A stretch of DNA of 64,000 bases, from positions 1 through 64,000 of the forward strand of contig NZ_AMRJ01000013.1 of NCBI RefSeq assembly GCF_000300995.1, in the 5' to 3' direction. Shown here piece by piece: positions 35,003 through 42,354 of the stretch (position 1 is the stretch's first letter; the number at the start of each line of letters is the position of its first letter). Origin of the DNA: Alcanivorax hongdengensis A-11-3 (GTDB lineage Bacteria > Pseudomonadota > Gammaproteobacteria > Pseudomonadales > Alcanivoracaceae). A program made the position numbers and the translations under genes. The notes under the pieces are model-generated. The model was given only the letters and a program-made list of their open reading frames with translations, had not been told where the DNA came from and searched no databases.

Positions 35003-36913
35003 ATGCACATTCGCCCTCTGCTGGCTCTGGGCCTGCTGGGCCTGGGCAACCTGGCCCTGGCCGAAGATTCCACACTGACGCCGGTACGCATCAATGGCTC
35101 GGTCAGTGACAGTCTGGCCGCTGAGCTGCCCATCGGTACCGTGGTGCTGACCCGTGCCGACCTTGACGAAATGCCGGCCACCACGCTCAGCGATGTGCTG
35201 GACAGCGTCGCCGGGGTACAGACCAGCCGCTTCTACGGTATCAGCGGCACTACCGCCAGCATTGACCTGCAGGGCTTCGGCGCCACCGCCAACCAGAACA
35301 CCCTGATTCTTCTCAATGGCCAGCGACTGTCGCCCATCGACACCAGCAGCCCGGATCTGGCCGCCATTCCGCTGGTGGCCATTGAGCGCATCGAAGTGCT
35401 TCCCGGCGCCGGCGCCGCCCTTTATGGCAATGGCGCCGTGGGCGGGGTGATCAACATCATTACCCGACAGAATTACCGCAACAGCGCCGGTCTGAAGGCC
35501 GTGGGCGGCAGCTATGCCACCACCGGTGGCAGTGCCTACGCCAGCGGCAAGGGCGACCGCGTGGGTGGTGCCCTGGCCCTGAACAGCCTGTCCAGTGACG
35601 GCTACCGGGACAACAATGAAATCCGCCAGCACAACGCCTTTGCGGACCTGCGCTACCAGGGCGATGGCATGAGCGCCTACCTGAGCGCCGGCGGCTCCCA
35701 CCAGGAACAGGGGTTGCCCGGTGGTCGCACGATCAGTGCCAGCCAGAACCAGTATCAGGATGACCCCACCGGCACCAACACGCCATTCGATGATGCCGAG
35801 CAGGACAACTACTGGGTGATGCCCGGCCTCAGCGTCCAGCTACCCGGCCACAATGCCCTGACCCTGGATTTCAGCCGCCGCCACCAGACCCAGGACTACC
35901 GCTATGTATCCCTGGCCAGCCAGGGCAAGACCACCGTGGATAGCTACAGCGTAGCGCCCAAACTCAACGGCCAACTGGCCACCGGGCCGGTGGTACATAA
36001 CTGGACACTGGGTTTTGACCTGCATGACTACGACTACCAGAGCCGTGCCAGCTTTGGTGACCGGGATCTGGACCAGACCGAGCGTGCCTGGTATCTGCAT
36101 AACCTGATGGCCCTGGGCAGCCACTGGTCGGTGAGTGCCGGTGCCCGACGCCTGGACAGCACCCTCAGTGGCGATGGCATGCGCAACGAGCAGGACGGCG
36201 AAATGTACGAAGGCGGCGTGCGCTATACCATTGACGGCGGCCTGGCTTTCTTCGCCGGGGCCCAGCGCAGTGTGCGCATTGCCAACGTGGACGAGCTGAG
36301 TCCCTTCAACCCGCCCATCGATCCGCAGACCGGCCATACCTACACCGCCGGGGCCAGCTGGGCCCAGGGCCGACAACACTCGACCCTGACCTTCTGGCGT
36401 GCCCAGATCGGTAACGAAATTGTTTACGACCCGATCACCGGCACCAACCGCAACCTGGACGATGACACCCGCCACCAGGGCATCAGCCTCAACTCGCGCT
36501 GGAAGCTGGACAAGGACCTGGCACTGACCATCAATGGCAGTGTGCAGCAGGCGCGCTTCGACGGCGGCAGCTATGACCGCAATGATGTGCCGCTGGTACC
36601 TGAATCCACCCTGCAACTGATCGCCGACTGGCAGGCCCTGCCATGGCTGTCCGCGCAGATTGCCCATCGCTATGTGGGCGCCCGCTACTACGACGGCGAT
36701 CTGGCCAACAGCCAGGACAAGCTCGACAGCTATCGCACCACCGACCTGCAACTGACCACGCGCTATCGGGCACTTTATCTGCAGGCCGGCGTCTACAATC
36801 TGGAAGGCAATCACTTCGCCGATTACGGCAGCTATAGCAGTTTCAGCGGCAACACCAGCCTCTACCCGCTGCCCGACCGGCATTATCTGGTCACCCTCGG
36901 CATGGAGCTGTAA
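35003..36913 (+). CDS. TonB-dependent outer-membrane receptor, BtuB-like
   Basis: This 636-residue protein begins with a signal peptide (MHIRPLLALGLLGLGNLALA). A plug domain follows (TLSDVLDSVAGVQT; ALYGNGAVGGVINIITRQ), then a beta-barrel that ends on an aromatic-rich last strand. These features fit TonB-dependent receptors. The size resembles vitamin B12 receptors (BtuB, about 600 residues), and the next gene, overlapping by one base, encodes a cobalamin adenosyltransferase, so cobalamin or another corrinoid is the likely ligand. No typical TonB-box was resolved with certainty. The short leader upstream is described separately. Confidence 0.8.
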   Translation: MHIRPLLALGLLGLGNLALAEDSTLTPVRINGSVSDSLAAELPIGTVVLTRADLDEMPATTLSDVLDSVAGVQTSRFYGISGTTASIDLQGFGATANQNTLILLNGQRLSPIDTSSPDLAAIPLVAIERIEVLPGAGAALYGNGAVGGVINIITRQNYRNSAGLKAVGGSYATTGGSAYASGKGDRVGGALALNSLSSDGYRDNNEIRQHNAFADLRYQGDGMSAYLSAGGSHQEQGLPGGRTISASQNQYQDDPTGTNTPFDDAEQDNYWVMPGLSVQLPGHNALTLDFSRRHQTQDYRYVSLASQGKTTVDSYSVAPKLNGQLATGPVVHNWTLGFDLHDYDYQSRASFGDRDLDQTERAWYLHNLMALGSHWSVSAGARRLDSTLSGDGMRNEQDGEMYEGGVRYTIDGGLAFFAGAQRSVRIANVDELSPFNPPIDPQTGHTYTAGASWAQGRQHSTLTFWRAQIGNEIVYDPITGTNRNLDDDTRHQGISLNSRWKLDKDLALTINGSVQQARFDGGSYDRNDVPLVPESTLQLIADWQALPWLSAQIAHRYVGARYYDGDLANSQDKLDSYRTTDLQLTTRYRALYLQAGVYNLEGNHFADYGSYSSFSGNTSLYPLPDRHYLVTLGMEL

Positions 36914-37491
36914 TGACTGACAGGACCTCCGACAAGACCCGCATCAATCGCGTCATCACCCGCACCGGCGACCAGGGCACCACCGGCCTGGCCGACGGCA
37001 GCCGGGTCAGTAAAACCCATCCGCGCATTCAGGCACTGGGCGAACTGGACGAGTTCAACAGCGCCCTGGGAGTACTGCGTGCCCGCGCACTGGATGAGGA
37101 CCTGGACACGGTGCTGGAGCAGTTGCAGCAGCTGCTGTTCGACCTTGGCGGCGAACTGGCCATTCCCGGCCACCGTACCGTCAACGATGACGACCTGGTG
37201 GAACTGGAGTCCCGTGCGGACACCTTCAATGCCCAACTGCCGCCGCTGAAGGAATTCGTGTTGCCCGGCGGTCACCCGGACGCCGCCTGGTGCCACCATT
37301 GCCGCACGCTGGCCCGGCGCTGTGAGCGCCAGTTGCTCATGCTGAATGACAACGACAGCGACGCGGTCAACCCGATCAGCCTGGCCCTGCTCAACCGCGC
37401 CTCGGACCTGCTGTTCGTCATGGCCCGGTTGCTAAACCAGCGCCACGAGCAACCCGAGCTGCTGTGGCAATCCCGCGCCGAGCGCAAATAA
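36913..37491 (+). CDS. cob(I)yrinic acid a,c-diamide adenosyltransferase, PduO-type
   Basis: This 192-residue protein belongs to the PduO-type ATP:cobalamin adenosyltransferases. It opens RINRVITRTGDQGTTGLADG, has the ATP-binding loop (TRTGDQGTTGL) and a helical bundle with ALGELDEFNSALG. It transfers adenosine from ATP to cob(I)alamin to make the coenzyme form. Its ATG (36913) overlaps the TAA of the receptor gene, so uptake and activation of the vitamin are coupled. A short gap (76 bases) separates it from the sensor kinase gene. Confidence 0.93.
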   Translation: MTDRTSDKTRINRVITRTGDQGTTGLADGSRVSKTHPRIQALGELDEFNSALGVLRARALDEDLDTVLEQLQQLLFDLGGELAIPGHRTVNDDDLVELESRADTFNAQLPPLKEFVLPGGHPDAAWCHHCRTLARRCERQLLMLNDNDSDAVNPISLALLNRASDLLFVMARLLNQRHEQPELLWQSRAERK

Positions 37492-37567
37492 GGAAACAAT
37501 GTGCAGCAACTGCCTGCCGGGCCTCTGGCAGGCTACACTGGCCCTATCGATTCAGTGAAACGGCACC

Positions 37568-38926
37568 ATGGGCATTCGCAACAAGCTCTTCCTGATTTTT
37601 CTGGCCACCTTTCTGGTGCTGATTGCCGCTGGCAGCGGCTTCTCCTTCTATGCCTTCCAGCGCAGCCTCAACACCTATCTGGATGAGCGCCAGCAGGCCA
37701 AGGTGGAGCGGCTGGCCGATCACCTGGGCATGCTCTACAGCCAGAGCGGTAGCTGGGAATTCCTGCTGCGCAACCCCCGCCAGCTCAAACGCCTTTATAT
37801 CCTGGCTGGCGACCGTGACGAGGACGACAAGACCCGCGGCCTGCACCATCTACAATTACTGGGCGAAAACAAGCGCCCGCTGCTGGGCCCACCGGCCCCG
37901 CCCGGCCCGCCAGGAATGCGCATTGAAGTACCGGTTCATGCCGGCCACCGGACCGTGGGCTGGCTCACCTACCCCAACCAGGATGCCATCCGCGACAAGC
38001 TGGACCAGCGCTTCATGGGCCGGCAAGTGGATTTCGGTATCTGGATGCTCAGTGTCGGCCTGGCCCTGTCACTGCTGGTTTCCTGGTTGCTGGCCCGGCA
38101 CCTGGTGGCGCCCATCCTGGCCCTCTCCCGGCACACCCGGCACCTGCAGGAAGGCCATTACCGGGAGCGTCTGGAAAGCCGGCGCCGCGATGAACTGGGC
38201 ACCCTCATTCACCAGGTCAACCAGCTGGCAGAGCGCCTGCAGCAGGGCCAGGCGGCCAGACAGCGCTGGTTTTCCGACATCGCCCACGAACTGCGCACCC
38301 CGGTGGCCATTCTGCAGGGGGAACTGGAGGCCCTCAGCGATGGCATCCGCCCGGTGAACCAGCAGGCCCTGGCCGGCCTGGAAGGCCAGGTGGCCCATCT
38401 CACCCACCTGATCAACGACCTGCACGACCTGGCCCTGGCCGATGGCGGCAACCTGCGTTATCACTTCACTGCGCTGGACTTCAGTGCCTTGCTGGAAGAC
38501 GCCCTGGACAGCTATGCCAGCAGTTTTGAGCTGCACGATATCCACTGTCAGACACAACTGATCGACCATTGTCCGATCCATGGCGACCCGGTGCGTCTGC
38601 GACAGCTGCTCGACAACCTGTTGCAGAACAGCCTCAAGTACACCCAGGCCGGCGGCAGCCTGACCGTCAGGCTGGCCGCCGACGGCAACCAGTGGCGCCT
38701 GACACTGGAAGACAGCGCCCCCGGCGTGCCGGATGACGCCCTGCCCAGACTGTTTGATTACCTCTACCGGGTGGACAGCTCCCGCAATCGCCGCACTGGC
38801 GGCTCGGGCCTGGGGCTGGCCATCTGTGATCGCATTGTCCAGGCCCACGGCGGCCAGATCCATGCTGCCCACAGCAAGCAGGGCGGTCTTCGTATCGACG
38901 TGCTGTTGCCCAGGGAGGCGCCATGA
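37568..38926 (+). CDS. sensor histidine kinase (BaeS/CpxA-like)
   Basis: This 452-residue kinase has two transmembrane helices (about 8-28 and 156-176) around a periplasmic sensor domain that carries a Pro-rich loop near residues 108-116. It also has a HAMP segment, the phospho-acceptor His240 in DIAHELRTP, an N-box near LLDNLLQNSLKY and a G-box GGSGLGLAIC. It phosphorylates the response regulator whose gene overlaps by four bases (ATGA). The downstream Spy-like gene suggests envelope stress as the input, as in BaeSR/CpxAR. Confidence 0.9.
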   Translation: MGIRNKLFLIFLATFLVLIAAGSGFSFYAFQRSLNTYLDERQQAKVERLADHLGMLYSQSGSWEFLLRNPRQLKRLYILAGDRDEDDKTRGLHHLQLLGENKRPLLGPPAPPGPPGMRIEVPVHAGHRTVGWLTYPNQDAIRDKLDQRFMGRQVDFGIWMLSVGLALSLLVSWLLARHLVAPILALSRHTRHLQEGHYRERLESRRRDELGTLIHQVNQLAERLQQGQAARQRWFSDIAHELRTPVAILQGELEALSDGIRPVNQQALAGLEGQVAHLTHLINDLHDLALADGGNLRYHFTALDFSALLEDALDSYASSFELHDIHCQTQLIDHCPIHGDPVRLRQLLDNLLQNSLKYTQAGGSLTVRLAADGNQWRLTLEDSAPGVPDDALPRLFDYLYRVDSSRNRRTGGSGLGLAICDRIVQAHGGQIHAAHSKQGGLRIDVLLPREAP

Positions 38927-39594
38927 GCCGCATTCTGATCGTGGAAGACGAACCTCGCCTGTCACAATTGCTGGCCGATTACCTGGAGCACGCCCAGTAC
39001 CAGACACAGCAGACCGACAGCGCCGAGCAGGCCGTCAAGCTGGCCGGCAGCGGCGAGTTCCAGGCCATGCTACTGGATATCATGTTGCCCGATGGCGACG
39101 GAATGGATGTCTGCCGGGCCGTGCGTCAACACAGCCAGCTGCCCATTCTCATGTTGACCGCCCGGGTGGACGAAGTGGACCGGCTACTGGGCCTGGAGCT
39201 GGGCGCCGATGACTATATCTGCAAACCTTTCAGCCCCCGGGAGGTGGTGGCCCGGGTCAAGGCGGTACTGCGCCGGGCGAACCCGGAAAGCCCGTCCACG
39301 GAGACCGGCCTGAGCCTGGACAAGGACCGTTACGAAGCGGTCATTGCGGACCAGCGCATTGCCCTGACCGCCATCGAGTTTGCCCTGCTCGCCACCCTGG
39401 CCCGGCAGCCCGGCCGCATCTGGAGCCGCGACCAGTTGATGGATGAAATCTATCAGGATCACCGGGTGGTCTCCGACCGCACCATCGACAGTCACATCCG
39501 CAAACTGCGGCGCAAACTGGCCGAGGGCAGCCCCGACGACCACGACTGGATCGGCAGTGTCTACGGGGTGGGCTACCGGCTGGAGACCCCCTGA
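38923..39594 (+). CDS. OmpR-family response regulator (BaeR-like)
   Basis: This 223-residue protein has a receiver domain (acidic pair ED, phospho-acceptor Asp52 in LLDIMLPDGDG) and a C-terminal winged-helix DNA-binding domain (RTIDSHIRKLRRKL, VYGVGYRLE). It is the cognate partner of the kinase encoded just upstream, with which it overlaps by ATGA. It probably activates the next gene, a Spy-like periplasmic chaperone 117 bases downstream, but no binding site was identified. Confidence 0.92.
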   Translation: MSRILIVEDEPRLSQLLADYLEHAQYQTQQTDSAEQAVKLAGSGEFQAMLLDIMLPDGDGMDVCRAVRQHSQLPILMLTARVDEVDRLLGLELGADDYICKPFSPREVVARVKAVLRRANPESPSTETGLSLDKDRYEAVIADQRIALTAIEFALLATLARQPGRIWSRDQLMDEIYQDHRVVSDRTIDSHIRKLRRKLAEGSPDDHDWIGSVYGVGYRLETP

Positions 39595-39711
39595 TCCCCT
39601 CCGCTTGCGCCAGGGCATGCAATTTTCTTTCTCAATCGCTGCATAATGTTTGCACCCTTTGCGCCCATAGTGACAGCCAGATCATTCGCAATGTGCGTCA
39701 AGGAGAGCTTC

Positions 39712-40053
39712 ATGAAAAAAGTACTGATTGCCACCCTGCTGGTTGCCAGCAGCGCCGTCATGGCCGCCCCCGCCCCGGACGACATGCCGCCCCCGCACGA
39801 AGGGCGCATGATGGAGCATATGAGTAAAAAACTGGAACTGACTGACCAGCAGCAGGCGCAGATTCAGGCCATCTTCAAGGCCCAGGGTGAAAAAATGAAA
39901 GCCCTGCATACCGAGACCGAAAGCAAGATCAACGGGGTTCTTAACGCGGAGCAGCAGAAGAAATTTGCCGAGATGAAGGAAAAGCGCAAGGCACGAATGG
40001 AAAAATGGCGTGAGAAACATCAAAAGCGCATGCAGGATCATGGCGACGACTGA
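39712..40053 (+). CDS. Spy/CpxP-like periplasmic chaperone
   Basis: This 113-residue protein has a signal peptide (MKKVLIATLLVASSAVMA, cut near AAP) and a short helical, highly charged mature part with two LTxxQ-type motifs (LTDQQQAQI and LNAEQQKKF). This is the signature of the Spy/CpxP family, which acts as ATP-independent chaperones or stress buffers in the periplasm. It is probably the target gene of the two-component system upstream. ATG 39712 follows AAGGAGAG; the open frame further upstream has no signal peptide. The terminator at 40079 follows. Confidence 0.85.
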   Translation: MKKVLIATLLVASSAVMAAPAPDDMPPPHEGRMMEHMSKKLELTDQQQAQIQAIFKAQGEKMKALHTETESKINGVLNAEQQKKFAEMKEKRKARMEKWREKHQKRMQDHGDD

Positions 40054-40078
40054 GCGCTTTACGCTTCCCTGCCCCTAC

Positions 40079-40106
40079 AAAAAAGCCGGCACAAGCCGGC
40101 TTTTTT
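40079..40106. terminator. bidirectional terminator between the Spy-like gene and aceF
   Basis: Stem GCCGGC / GCCGGC (40085-40090, 40095-40100), loop ACAA, with an A-run before and six T after, so it can serve both convergent genes. Confidence 0.9.
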
Positions 40107-40125
40107 GTCATTGAGACAGCCACTG

Positions 40126-41787
40126 CTACAACAGCGCCCGGCGCATATCCGTGAGCAAGTCCCGCAGATAAACACAGAATCGCGCGGCATCAGCCCCGTC
40201 GATCACCCGGTGATCATAGGACAGGCTCAGCGGCAGAGTCAGACGCGGCTGGAATTGCTGGCCATCCCATACCGGCTGCATATCCGAGCGACTAACACCG
40301 AGAATCGCCACTTCCGGCCAGTTGACGATGGGCGTAAACCCGGTGCCGCCAATCCCGCCCAGTGACGAAATGCTGAAGGTACCGCCCTTCATGTCCGCCG
40401 GAGTCAGTTTGCGATTGCGGGCCTTTTCCGCCAGCTCGCCCATTTCCCGGGCGATCTCCTTGAGACCTTTACGGTCCGCATCGCGGATCACCGGCACCAC
40501 CAGGCCATTGGGGGTATCCACCGCAATGCCGATATTGATGTAGTGCTTTTGGATCAGTGCCTCACCGCTCTTCTCCAGGGAGCTGTTGAAGTGCGGGAAC
40601 GCCTGTAGCGCCGATGCGCAGGCCTTGACCAGGAAGGCCAGCATGGTCAGCTTGACGCCTTCTTTTTCCAGCGCCTTGTTCTGTTGCTTGCGGAAGGCTT
40701 CCAGGTCGGTAATGTCGGCCTGCTCATGCTGGGTCACATGGGGGATGGTCAGCCAGGAGCGAGTCAGGTTCTGGGCGGCCACCCGGCGCAGCTTGTTGAG
40801 CTCCACGCGCTCTATCTCACCAAACTGGCTGAAATCAATGTCCGGCAACGTCACCGCCAGACCATCGCCGGCGCTGGCCGCCGGTTGCTGCTCCAAACGC
40901 TGCTTGACCCAGGCATGAACATCTTCCTTGAGGATTCGGCTCTTGGGGCCAGAGCCACTGACCTGGGCCAGATCCACACCCATCTCCCGGGCCAGCTTGC
41001 GCACCGCCGGGCCGGCATGGACCGCTTTTGACGTGCCGCCGGAGGATGCGGCTGCCTGGGGCGCCAGCGTTGTCGGGGTGTCGGTTGGGGCGGCAGCGTG
41101 TTGCGCGGCCGTTTCCTCCCGGGCCGGCGTCTTGTCCTGTTTGTCTTCTTTCGAAACGGACGGGGCTGCCGGCGCTGCCGCACCGGAAACCGACAGGGTC
41201 AACAGCACATCGCCGGTGCCCACCTTGTCACCGGCCTTGACCGCCAGGGATTGCACCTTGCCGGCCTTGGGCGCCGGAATTTCCAGCGAGGCCTTGTCGG
41301 ATTCCAGCACCACGATGACCTGCTCCGGTTCCAGGCTGTCACCAACGGCCACATTCACTTCAATGATCTCGGCAGCCTCGATATCACCAAGATCCGGCAC
41401 GGTCACCGTTTCACTACCTGCCGACTCGCTTGGGGCCGACGCTTCCTGCTGCTTTTGTGCGGCCTCACCGGCATCGTCTTCTTGCGTTGGTGCCGGCGCC
41501 TCTTCGGCCTGTTGCGGCTGTTGATCCTGCGGCTTATCGGCCTGGTCATCCGCGGCGTCCACTTCCAGCAGATCGTCGCCTTCCTTGACCCGGTCTCCAA
41601 CCTTGACCTTGATAGCGGTTACTTTGCCGCCCTGCGGGGCCGGCACCTCCACAGTGGCCTTGTCGGATTCCAGTACCACAATGGTATCTTCGGCGGCGAT
41701 GGTATCGCCCACCTTTACGCTGATCTCGATGACGTCAACAGGATCACTGCTGCCCACATCGGGAACATGAATCATGGTTTTAGCCAT
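40126..41787 (-). CDS. aceF: pyruvate dehydrogenase E2, dihydrolipoyllysine acetyltransferase
   Basis: This 553-residue protein has two lipoyl domains (Lys43 in ESDKATVE, Lys165 in ESDKASLE) linked by Ala/Pro/Gln-rich hinges, an E1/E3-binding domain (PAVRKLAREMGVDLAQVSGSG) and the catalytic acetyltransferase core with HRVIDGADAARF. The core passes the acetyl group to CoA in the pyruvate dehydrogenase complex. Two lipoyl domains is typical of several gammaproteobacteria; E. coli has three. A DUF559 cassette separates it from aceE. The DUF559 stop codon is only four bases upstream of this ATG, and the AAAGG that could serve as the ribosome site lies at the cassette edge. Confidence 0.96.
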   Translation of the reverse strand: MAKTMIHVPDVGSSDPVDVIEISVKVGDTIAAEDTIVVLESDKATVEVPAPQGGKVTAIKVKVGDRVKEGDDLLEVDAADDQADKPQDQQPQQAEEAPAPTQEDDAGEAAQKQQEASAPSESAGSETVTVPDLGDIEAAEIIEVNVAVGDSLEPEQVIVVLESDKASLEIPAPKAGKVQSLAVKAGDKVGTGDVLLTLSVSGAAAPAAPSVSKEDKQDKTPAREETAAQHAAAPTDTPTTLAPQAAASSGGTSKAVHAGPAVRKLAREMGVDLAQVSGSGPKSRILKEDVHAWVKQRLEQQPAASAGDGLAVTLPDIDFSQFGEIERVELNKLRRVAAQNLTRSWLTIPHVTQHEQADITDLEAFRKQQNKALEKEGVKLTMLAFLVKACASALQAFPHFNSSLEKSGEALIQKHYINIGIAVDTPNGLVVPVIRDADRKGLKEIAREMGELAEKARNRKLTPADMKGGTFSISSLGGIGGTGFTPIVNWPEVAILGVSRSDMQPVWDGQQFQPRLTLPLSLSYDHRVIDGADAARFCVYLRDLLTDMRRALL

Positions 41788-41791
41788 ATCC

Positions 41792-42220
41792 CTAACCTTT
41801 GCCAGTTGATTCCCCTCTCCCGCTTGCGGGAGAGGGGTCAGGGGAGAGGGCCGACAGCTGTTGAATTTGCTGGCGAATACTCTCCAGTACTGCCTGGGTT
41901 TCAGTCAGCACCTGATGATTCCAGAAACGTACGACTTCGTAGCCCTGATTCCGTAACCAGGCGTCTCTAATCTGGTCGTACTCCCGCTGCTCCTCATGCT
42001 GACCACCATCAAGCTCAATGATCAAACAATGTGAAGGCGACACAAAATCCACAATGTAGTTGCCGATGGGCTTCTGTCTCTTGAACTTGATACCCATGAA
42101 ACGACCGGCACGCAGGTAATACCATAGCTTTTTCTCTGCCTCGGTTTGCCGACTACGCAGATCTCGTGCCCGTTTTGTTAAAGATCGACGAACGCGAAAT
42201 ACCTCTGACACATCACTCAT
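41792..42220 (-). CDS. DUF559 endonuclease-like protein inside a palindromic repeat cassette
   Basis: This 142-residue protein has the DUF559 signature, a small Vsr/restriction-type fold: basic helix (RQTEAEKKLWYYLR), IVDFVSP, LIIELDGGQHEEQ and GYEVVRFWN. A nuclease role is inferred from the fold; no activity is proven. I start at MSDVSEVFRV (42220). The last about 17 residues (beginning LSPDPSPASGRG) are encoded by the inverted repeat itself. The gene stands between aceE (end 42355) and aceF (start 41787), on their strand, and its stop is four bases before aceF. Confidence 0.8.
   Translation of the reverse strand: MSDVSEVFRVRRSLTKRARDLRSRQTEAEKKLWYYLRAGRFMGIKFKRQKPIGNYIVDFVSPSHCLIIELDGGQHEEQREYDQIRDAWLRNQGYEVVRFWNHQVLTETQAVLESIRQQIQQLSALSPDPSPASGRGESTGKG
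41812..41850. repeat. CCCTCTCCC-family palindromic repeat, copy A
   Basis: A perfect 12-bp hairpin CCCCTCTCCCGC-TT-GCGGGAGAGGGG (41812-41837) is followed by a GGGGAGAGGG tail (41841-41850). The DUF559 reading frame runs through it. Confidence 0.85.
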
Positions 42221-42249
42221 TGCAATCTTCCCTGATTCAATGAAAAAGG

Positions 42250-42288
42250 CCCTCTCCCCCAGCCCCTCTCCCGCAAGCGGGAGAGGGG
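42250..42288. repeat. CCCTCTCCC-family palindromic repeat, copy B (opposite orientation)
   Basis: Tail CCCTCTCCCCC (42250-42260) followed by hairpin CCCCTCTCCCGC-AA-GCGGGAGAGGGG (42263-42288). It is inverted relative to copy A and lies just upstream of the DUF559 start. Confidence 0.85.
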
Positions 42289-42312
42289 AGAATCCCATCT
42301 CTCGGAAAGGTT

Positions 42313-42348
42313 CCCTCTCTTGCTTGCGGGAGAGGGACAGGGAGAGGG
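42313..42348. repeat. CCCTCTCCC-family palindromic repeat, copy C
   Basis: An imperfect hairpin CCCTCTCTTGCTTGCGGGAGAGGG followed by an AGGGAGAGGG tail, the same orientation as copy A. It lies 6 bases from the aceE stop and outside the AAAGGTT end of the cassette. Confidence 0.8.
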
Positions 42349-42354
42349 CTGTTT

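Larger units (their letters stand above)
41794..42312. mobile_element. candidate repeat-bounded DUF559 cassette inserted between aceE and aceF
   Basis: The cassette is bounded by short inverted ends, AACCTTT (41794-41800) and AAAGGTT (42306-42312). Just inside them lie two inverted repeat copies: hairpin 41812-41837 with tail GGGGAGAGGG on the inner side, and hairpin 42263-42288 with tail on its inner side. The coding sequence fills the space between. Two other places in this window have the same inverted doublet without a gene (45323-45510 and 60239-60436). The boundary motif is short, so the exact ends are tentative. Confidence 0.5.
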
